Source: Brachybacterium subflavum
GTDB taxonomy: Bacteria; Actinomycetota; Actinomycetes; Actinomycetales; Dermabacteraceae
DNA: 64,000 nucleotides
Assembly: GCF_009299795.1 (NCBI RefSeq)
Contig: NZ_VIGP01000001.1
Coordinates: forward strand, 558,001-622,000
Reading direction: 5' to 3'
Shown: positions 55,400-64,000 of the stretch, piece by piece
Position numbering within the stretch: position 1 is the stretch's first letter
How the letters are laid out: each line of letters starts with the position of its first letter
Notes under the pieces: model-generated
What the model saw: only the letters and a program-made list of their open reading frames with translations
Database searches by the model: none
Told to the model about the DNA's origin: nothing
Made by a program: the position numbers and the translations under genes

Positions 55400-56122
55400 A
55401 TGGCATTCAAGAGCAAGTCGTACAAGGACGCAGCGGCCAAGATCGACGAGAGCCGCTACTACTCGCCGCTGGACGCGATCCGTCTGGCGCAGAAGACCTC
55501 CCCGGCGAAGTTCGACGCCTCCGTCGAGGTCGCCATGCGCCTGGGCGTGGATCCGCGCCAGGCCGACCAGATGGTGCGCGGCACCGTCAACCTGCCCAAC
55601 GGCACCGGCAAGACCGCCCGCGTGATCGTCTTCGCGACCGGTGCGCAGGCCGAGGCCGCTCTGGCGGCGGGCGCCGACGAGGTCGGCGACGACGACCTCG
55701 TCGAGAAGGTCGCCGGCGGCTGGACCGACTTCGACGCGGCCGTGGCCACGCCGAACCTCATGGGCAAGGTCGGGAAGCTGGGCCGCGTGCTCGGCCCCCG
55801 CGGCCTCATGCCGAACCCCAAGACCGGCACCGTCACGATGGACACCGCCAAGGCCGTGTCCGACATCAAGGGCGGCAAGATCGAGTTCCGCGTGGACCGT
55901 GCGGCGAACCTGCACTTCATCATCGGGAAGGTCTCCTTCTCCGATGCGCAGCTCACCGAGAACTACGTGGCAGCGCTCGAGGAGATCCTGCGACTGAAGC
56001 CGTCCTCCTCGAAGGGCCGCTACATCAGCAAGATCACCGTGTCCACCACCATGGGCCCGGGCGTCCCGGTCGACGTGAACCGCACGCGCAACCTCACCGA
56101 GGACACCGACGAGGCCGCCTGA
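55400..56122 (+). CDS. rplA: 50S ribosomal protein L1
   Basis: 240 aa, standard length. Contains the L1 signature [23 protein letters not shown], plus [17 protein letters not shown] at the C-terminus. It binds the L1 stalk of 23S rRNA and in many bacteria represses its own operon. Follows rplK by 5 bp. A strong hairpin terminator comes 88 bp after its stop. Confidence 0.97.
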   Translation: MAFKSKSYKDAAAKIDESRYYSPLDAIRLAQKTSPAKFDASVEVAMRLGVDPRQADQMVRGTVNLPNGTGKTARVIVFATGAQAEAALAAGADEVGDDDLVEKVAGGWTDFDAAVATPNLMGKVGKLGRVLGPRGLMPNPKTGTVTMDTAKAVSDIKGGKIEFRVDRAANLHFIIGKVSFSDAQLTENYVAALEEILRLKPSSSKGRYISKITVSTTMGPGVPVDVNRTRNLTEDTDEAA

Positions 56123-56209
56123 GACTCATCGTCCCTCGACGCCGTTCCGCGCCGAGTTTCCGAACGGGTGCCCCGCACCCTCGTCGGCCCGACGCGCAGG
56201 ACGCGCATC

Positions 56210-56243
56210 GAAGCCCCGCACCGATCCGTCGGTGCGGGGCTTC
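56210..56243 (+). terminator. Terminator of the rplK-rplA operon
   Basis: GAAGCCCCGCACCGA (56210-56224) pairs perfectly with TCGGTGCGGGGCTTC (56229-56243) around a TCCG tetraloop, followed by cctcgttcctcg. This cleanly separates rplKA from the rplJL unit. Confidence 0.88.
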
Positions 56244-56563
56244 CTCGTTCCTCGGCAGCGACGACGGCCCGACGGGCCGACGGATCGCGCGGCCCAGCGC
56301 CGCGTCGGTCGTCCTCGTGCCGTCGGCCGTCCTCACACGGTGCGGTGCGGTGTCGATTGTCGTCGCACGGCCTGTGGCGGCAGTCCGTGCAGATATACGC
56401 ACGAGTGTCGCGCCGGGGCCGTTCCATGACAGCGGTGCCGCCGAGCCGCCCCCGGTTCCCGCTCCCGCCGCGCGCCCTTGCCGTGCCCCGCCCCGCCCCG
56501 CTCCGCCCGTGGATGTGAGCGAGGTCGCCGCCCATCGGATGGCGCCCCCGCACGCGCCTCGGC

Positions 56564-56874
56564 TACTCTGGACCTACCGAAGACCGCCGGTCGTCGTGCC
56601 CGCCACCGGGCTCGACCGAAGGAATCCCCACGGGGACGGCCTGCGCAGGTGAACCGAACGACCGCTGCACGGTCGCTCGCGCCCCGGGAGACCGGGTGCG
56701 GCAGCGGAGGATCGCGATCCTCCTGCACGCCGCGCTGTGCGAGCCGAGTGCGTCCGGGCCTCGACACCTGCGTGTCGAGGCCTTTTCCGTGTCCGCTGCA
56801 GATCGGTCCGCTCCCGGGCGGACCCGTCGGGCGGGCCCTTCAGCCGTCGGCCCGAGACCTCTGGAAGGAGGGCC
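56564..56874 (+). promoter_or_regulatory. rplJL promoter and long structured leader (L10 leader-like)
   Basis: TACTCT at 56564-56569 is the best -10 box, giving a leader of about 300 nt. The leader has several hairpins, including CCTGCGCAGG (56641-56650) and GGAGGATCGCGATCCTCC (56705-56722), then a hairpin with T-tract at 56757-56786, and finally the rplJ ribosome site. Long leaders that bind the L10-(L12) complex are known upstream of rplJL. I infer autogenous control here from position and architecture. The preceding 320 bp (56244-56563) contains no gene that I can support. Confidence 0.6.
56757..56786 (+). terminator. Hairpin plus T-tract inside the rplJL leader (candidate attenuator)
   Basis: GGCCTCGACAC (56757-56767) pairs perfectly with GTGTCGAGGCC (56772-56782) over a CTGC loop and is followed by TTTT. 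It is the only hairpin in the window with a proper T-tract, and it stands 88 bp before the rplJ start, downstream of the rplJL promoter. Read-through must therefore be controlled or partial. Confidence 0.75.
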
Positions 56875-57390
56875 ATGGCGAAGCCCGAGAAGGTGGACGC
56901 CGTCGCCGAGCTCACGCAGCTGTTCCGTGAGTCCGACGCCGCCGTTCTCACCGAGTACCGCGGCCTCAGCGTCACGCAGCTCCAGCAGCTGCGCCGCTCG
57001 CTGGGTGCTGACACCACCTACGCCGTGGTGAAGAACACGCTCACGGAGATCGCCGCCCGCGAGGCCGGCATCGACGCGTTCGAGGGCAAGCTGGCCGGCC
57101 CCACCGCCATCGCCTTCATCAAGGGTGAGCCGGTCGCTCCGGCCAAGGCCCTGCGTGACTTCGCCAAGGGCAACGAGAATCTCGTCGTCAAGTCCGGTTT
57201 CTTCGAGGGCAAGGCCCTCTCGGAGGACGACGTGAAGACCCTCGCGGACCTCGAGTCCCGCGAGGTGCTGCTGGCCAAGGCAGCAGGCGCCTTCAAGGCG
57301 AACCTGTCCAAGGCCGCTGCCGTGTTCCAGGCGCCGCTGTCGAAGGCGGCGCGCACTGTGGACGCGCTGCGTGCGAAGCAGGAGGCCTGA
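56875..57390 (+). CDS. rplJ: 50S ribosomal protein L10
   Basis: 171 aa. Begins [20 protein letters not shown] with the RNA-binding [18 protein letters not shown] and [14 protein letters not shown]; the C-terminal helix ([20 protein letters not shown]) holds L7/L12 dimers. GGAAGGAGG precedes the ATG at ideal spacing. rplL follows after 158 bp. Confidence 0.97.
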   Translation: MAKPEKVDAVAELTQLFRESDAAVLTEYRGLSVTQLQQLRRSLGADTTYAVVKNTLTEIAAREAGIDAFEGKLAGPTAIAFIKGEPVAPAKALRDFAKGNENLVVKSGFFEGKALSEDDVKTLADLESREVLLAKAAGAFKANLSKAAAVFQAPLSKAARTVDALRAKQEA

Positions 57391-57548
57391 GCCCCACGGC
57401 TCGTGCCCTCGGCATCGCACACCTCAGCGCGTCGGCGCTGACCTCGACCTCCCGTCGGCCGCATCGGCGGAGGTCCGCTTGACCAGGCGCGAGAGCGCCG
57501 CCCCACGCACGGAGCCCCACGGCTCCTGAACAGGAAGGAACGCCCATC

Positions 57549-57935
57549 ATGGCGAAGCTCAGCAACGACGAGCTCATCGAGGCTTTCAAGGAGATGTCCC
57601 TCATCGAGCTCTCCGAGTTCGTGAAGCAGTTCGAGGAGATCTTCGACGTCACCGCCGCGGCCCCCGTGGCCGTCGCCGCGGCCGGCGGCGCCGCCGGTGG
57701 CGAGGCCCCCGTCGAGGAGGAGAAGGACGAGTTCGACGTCGTCCTCGAGGGCGCCGGCTCCGCGAAGATCGCCGTCATCAAGGAGGTGCGCGCTCTGACC
57801 GGTCTCGGCCTGAAGGAGGCCAAGGACCTCGTCGACGGCGCCCCCAAGCCGGTTCTCGAGAAGGCGACCAAGGACGCCGCCGAGAAGGCCAAGGAGCAGC
57901 TCGAGGGCGCCGGCGCCTCCGTCACCGTCAAGTGA
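57549..57935 (+). CDS. rplL: 50S ribosomal protein L7/L12
   Basis: 128 aa. The N-terminal dimerisation domain ([27 protein letters not shown], broken here for reading), an Ala/Gly/Val hinge and the factor-binding C-terminal domain ([34 protein letters not shown]) are all present. It recruits translational GTPases. AGGAAGGAA lies upstream. A strong terminator follows 79 bp after the stop. Confidence 0.97.
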   Translation: MAKLSNDELIEAFKEMSLIELSEFVKQFEEIFDVTAAAPVAVAAAGGAAGGEAPVEEEKDEFDVVLEGAGSAKIAVIKEVRALTGLGLKEAKDLVDGAPKPVLEKATKDAAEKAKEQLEGAGASVTVK

Positions 57936-58014
57936 TGACGGCGCCCGGGCGCCCGGAGCCGGAGTCGGACTGAGTCCGGATCCGCGCTGCGGCGCCCACG
58001 GCGCACATCTGCTG

Positions 58015-58050
58015 GCAAGGGCCGTCCCGCTTCGGCGGGGCGGCCCTTGC
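58015..58050 (+). terminator. Terminator of the rplJL operon
   Basis: A 16-bp stem, GCAAGGGCCGTCCCGC (58015-58030) with 58035-58050, closed by a TTCG tetraloop and containing one G-T pair. It separates rplL from the corA-like gene. Confidence 0.85.
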
Positions 58051-58079
58051 GCATGCCCGGACGCGGGCAGGATGGGCCC

Positions 58080-59300
58080 ATGACCACCGTGCGCTGCCTG
58101 TCCCTGTCCGGCACCACCGACGACGGGTGGTCCCTGTCCGAGGTCGACGTGCCCCTCGCGGATCTGCGCTCGCGCCTCTCCCGGACCGACGGCCCGACCC
58201 TCTGGCTCGACCTCGTGCAGGATGAGGGCCCCGCCGACGTCGCCGACGTCGCCGACGGGGCCCGACCCGTCGACGGTGCCGGTGCCGTCGACGGGGGAGC
58301 GGCCTCCGAGGTCGCCGAGGCGCTCGGCCTGCGCCGCACGGAGATCGAGGGCATCCTCGGCCGGCACGCGAGGCCCAAGGCCGTGCATCACGCGGATCAT
58401 CTCGCCTTCATCGTGTATGCGCCGGTCCCCGTCGGCGAGGCCGTCCGCGCAGCGCTCGGAGGGGACCCGGAGGCGCCCGAGGAGGAGGCGCCCCAGCCGC
58501 GGCGCGGTGAGGACCAGTTCCGCGCGACGCGGATCGCCGGCTTCGTGCACCCGGGGGGAGTGGTCACCGTCCGGTCCGACGACGCGTTCGACCTCTCCGC
58601 CGTGCGCGGGGCCTGGGCCGAGGACGAGGGGGCGCCGCTGGGGGCCTCGGGCCTCGCCCATCTCGTGCTCGACGACGTGGTGGACGCGCAGTTCTGGGCG
58701 GCGCAGTGGATGGACGACCGCCTGGACGACCTCGAGGACGACGTCTTCGAGGCGGCGGGCCGGGGTGCGGGGATAGAGACCGTCGCCGCGGCGCTGCGGG
58801 GCGAGCTGACTCGCCTGCGACGCTGGATCCAGCCGATGGCCTCGGTGATCGATCGCCTGCGTCCCGAGACGACCGAGACGACCGAGACGACCGAGACGAC
58901 CGAGACGACCGAGAGTCGGGGGAGCGCGGCCGCCGCGCCCGGCCCCGAGCGGACTTCGCCGTCCGCTCGCCCGGGGGCCCTCGAGCTGCGCTCGCTCCAC
59001 GCGGAGCTCGCGGACCACGCCGCGCGGACCGAGGAATGGCTCGACTCGCAGCACGAGACCCTCACCTCCGTCGTGCAGACCCATCTCGCGCTCCAGGGCC
59101 AGCACCTGAACGTCGTGATGCGCAAGCTCGCCGGCTGGGCCGCGGTGGTGTCGATCCCGACCCTGGTCACAGGATGGTTCGGGATCAACGTCCCCTACCC
59201 GGGCTTCGGCTCGCCGGTGGGGCTCGCGATCGCCGTCGTGCTCGTGCTGGTGCCCACGCTCGCGGTCGGCGTCCTCATGCGCCGCGCCCGCTGGATCTGA
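58080..59300 (+). CDS. CorA family divalent cation transporter
   Basis: 406 aa. A large cytoplasmic N-terminal domain and a long coiled helix (VVDAQFWAAQWMDDRLDDLE onward) lead to two C-terminal membrane helices (AGWAAVVSIPTLVTGWF and PVGLAIAVVLVLVPTLAVGVLM). The signature loop is GINVPYPG, where classical CorA has GMN, so ion selectivity (Mg2+, Co2+, Zn2+) is uncertain. A five-fold TTE repeat (residues about 263-277) lies in the middle. CAGGAT is 6 nt before the ATG. It interrupts the usual rplL-rpoB neighbourhood. Confidence 0.85.
   Translation: MTTVRCLSLSGTTDDGWSLSEVDVPLADLRSRLSRTDGPTLWLDLVQDEGPADVADVADGARPVDGAGAVDGGAASEVAEALGLRRTEIEGILGRHARPKAVHHADHLAFIVYAPVPVGEAVRAALGGDPEAPEEEAPQPRRGEDQFRATRIAGFVHPGGVVTVRSDDAFDLSAVRGAWAEDEGAPLGASGLAHLVLDDVVDAQFWAAQWMDDRLDDLEDDVFEAAGRGAGIETVAAALRGELTRLRRWIQPMASVIDRLRPETTETTETTETTETTESRGSAAAAPGPERTSPSARPGALELRSLHAELADHAARTEEWLDSQHETLTSVVQTHLALQGQHLNVVMRKLAGWAAVVSIPTLVTGWFGINVPYPGFGSPVGLAIAVVLVLVPTLAVGVLMRRARWI
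58866..58910 (+). repeat. Five tandem 9-bp repeats within the corA-like gene
   Basis: GAGACGACC is repeated five times exactly, encoding (ETT)n in frame. Copy-number changes would alter the linker by three residues at a time without frameshift. It falls in the region just before the long stalk helix. Confidence 0.9.
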
Positions 59301-59304
59301 GCGC

Positions 59305-59324
59305 CGGGGCCTCTCGCGGCCCCG
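59305..59324 (+). terminator. Possible terminator after the corA-like gene
   Basis: CGGGGCC (59305-59311) pairs with GGCCCCG (59318-59324) over a 6-nt loop, 4 bp after the stop. The stem is short and there is no T-tract. Confidence 0.4.
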
Positions 59325-59398
59325 CCGCGCCGACCGGGGGTCGGACGCGGCGCCGTCGTACGACGGGGCCGACGCACCTGTGCATCCTGCGCGCCTGC

Positions 59399-59427
59399 TT
59401 GACTCGCGGGCGAGCACGGCGCATTCT
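59399..59427 (+). promoter_or_regulatory. rpoBC promoter P1
   Basis: TTGACT (59399-59404) and CATTCT (59422-59427) are separated by 17 bp, a close match to the housekeeping consensus and the best -35 box seen in the window. The start point would be near 59435, about 390 bp before rpoB. The 520-bp interval from the corA-like gene to rpoB otherwise holds no gene that I can support. Confidence 0.7.
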
Positions 59428-59634
59428 GTTCCCTGATCGAGAGCTGTTCCTGTCGACTGCTCCCGTCGGCGATACCGCACCGATGGTGCGACGTGAGAGG
59501 CCGGGCCCGGTGCCCGCCCCGCCGCTGGGGCCCGACGCCGCGAGGCGCCGGGTGACGAGAACCAGACAGGAGGCTCCGCCCTCCGCGCCAGGCATATGGC
59601 GGCCGACGCGGATGGACCCTCCGCGCTCGCGGTG

Positions 59635-59663
59635 TTGCGTCCATCCGTGATCTTCTGTATGCT
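59635..59663 (+). promoter_or_regulatory. rpoBC promoter P2
   Basis: TTGCGT (59635-59640) and TATGCT (59658-59663) with a 17-bp spacer, downstream of P1 and giving a leader of about 155 nt. Dual promoters are common for rpoBC in actinobacteria. Confidence 0.65.
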
Positions 59664-59827
59664 CTCTCTTTGCGCTGTGTCGTCTTCGATCGTCAGCCCG
59701 CCGAACCCCCTGGAGCCCTTGCGGGCACCGCTGGGTCCATGCGAGGCGCAGAGCCGCTGACCCTCTGCTCGACCTGGGAGGACGCCGCCGCGCGGTCCAC
59801 TGTCACCGGCCTGTGGAAGGACCACCC

Positions 59828-63316
<3,489 letters not shown>

Positions 63317-63420
63317 GGCGCGAGCCCGGGGGAGCGCGGCCGCACTGGCCGGCCCCCGGGCCCGCCCCCGACCTTCAGACAGCGATTCGACCCGACTTCA
63401 GATTCGAGAGAAGGACACCT

Positions 63421-64000
63421 GTGCTCGACGTCAACACCTTCGACGAGCTGCGCATCGGCCTCGCGACCGCGGACGATATCCGCACCTGGTCCCATGGCGA
63501 GGTCAAGAAGCCCGAGACCATCAACTACCGCACCCTCAAGCCCGAGATGGACGGCCTGTTCTGCGAGCGCATCTTCGGTCCCACCCGGGACTGGGAGTGC
63601 TACTGCGGGAAGTACAAGCGTGTCCGCTTCAAGGGCATCGTCTGCGAGCGCTGCGGCGTGGAGGTCACCAAGTCCTCCGTGCGCCGTGAGCGCATGGGCC
63701 ACGTGGAGCTCGCCGCCCCGGTGACCCACATCTGGTACTTCAAGGGTGTGCCGAGCCGCCTCGGCTACCTGCTGGACCTGGCCCCCAAGGACCTCGAGAA
63801 GATCATCTACTTCGCCGCGTACATGATCACCGCGGTCGACGAGGATGCCCGCCACGAGGACCTGCCCGACCTGCAGGCCCGCTACGACCTCGAGGTCAAG
63901 GAGCTCGAGAACGAGCGCGACGCGGCCATCAACGACCGCGCCGTCTCCGCCGAGCAGGACCTCGCCAAGCTCGAGGAGGAGGGTGCCAAGGCCGACGCGA
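63421..64000 (+). CDS. rpoC: DNA-directed RNA polymerase subunit beta' (3' partial)
   Basis: Starts at GTG 63421 with AGAAGGA upstream, 104 bp after rpoB. The 193 residues visible begin [20 protein letters not shown] and include the N-terminal zinc finger cysteines in [13 protein letters not shown] and [14 protein letters not shown], then [18 protein letters not shown]. The gene is open at the window end. It is the distal member of the rpoBC operon. Confidence 0.97.
   Translation, partial: MLDVNTFDELRIGLATADDIRTWSHGEVKKPETINYRTLKPEMDGLFCERIFGPTRDWECYCGKYKRVRFKGIVCERCGVEVTKSSVRRERMGHVELAAPVTHIWYFKGVPSRLGYLLDLAPKDLEKIIYFAAYMITAVDEDARHEDLPDLQARYDLEVKELENERDAAINDRAVSAEQDLAKLEEEGAKADA

Noticed and set aside
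56020..56553. Cys-containing minus-strand frame (AYICTDCRHRPCDD) between rplA and rplJ
   Set aside because: It looked like a small zinc protein, but it crosses the rplA terminator and 3' end, lacks a ribosome site and has shadow-like composition elsewhere.
58866..58910. Possible CRISPR or regulatory repeat array
   Set aside because: The units are contiguous 9-mers without spacers and lie in frame within a gene, so this is a coding microsatellite.

Overview
The window is very GC-rich chromosomal DNA from an actinobacterium. I favour Micrococcales, possibly Dermabacteraceae/Brachybacterium, but the genus is a guess from overall look only. Support for the phylum: a 32-residue bS22-type ribosomal protein, a perM-purN-purH block, a phosphatase-tlpA-ccdA-resB-ccsB cytochrome c maturation operon near menaquinone genes (an order I recall from Mycobacterium), a TTG-started rpoB, many GTG starts, and many promoters whose -10 box lies only 6-7 nt before the start codon, as expected of leaderless mRNAs. 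About 58 protein genes and one tRNA are packed tightly; no rRNA, insertion sequence, phage gene or CRISPR array is visible.

Layout. 1-14070: a DUF4011-type protein with a degenerate helicase P-loop and a C-terminal nuclease-like domain plus a coupled small protein; Nudix hydrolase; proC; a TrkH/TrkA potassium system; an AcuC-type deacetylase; two overlapping membrane-anchored GTPases; bS22. 14214-16312: glutaredoxin-like protein, then a divergent YceI/MarR pair. 16431-21487: system II cytochrome c biogenesis. 21624-24207: an island-like operon of two SipW-type secreted proteins, an ER-type signal peptidase and a third secreted protein, behind a promoter with a clean palindrome. 24334-38022: small alarmone synthetase, menA, menE, menB, menC, menD and an isochorismate synthase, interspersed with a GNAT enzyme, a CycA-like permease, glutathione peroxidase and an HtrA protease. 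38144-43754: PerM-like protein, purN, purH behind a ZTP riboswitch, PPK2. 43843-53058: aspA, carbonic anhydrase, ThrE-type exporter, lactonase, galK, adenosine deaminase and aspartate aminotransferase. 53299-64000: the core tRNA-Trp, secE, nusG, rplK, rplA, rplJ, rplL, (corA), rpoB, rpoC block; rpoC runs off the end.

Themes. Cytochrome c assembly and menaquinone synthesis together supply the respiratory chain; menH and menG are not in the window. Purine synthesis is under apparent ZTP control. The transcription and ribosome block carries an rplJL leader with an internal hairpin plus T-tract that looks like an attenuator. The least explained elements are the SipW operon with its palindrome, the degenerate helicase-nuclease with its small partner, the GTPase pair, and a 17-bp inverted repeat over the trkA promoter region.
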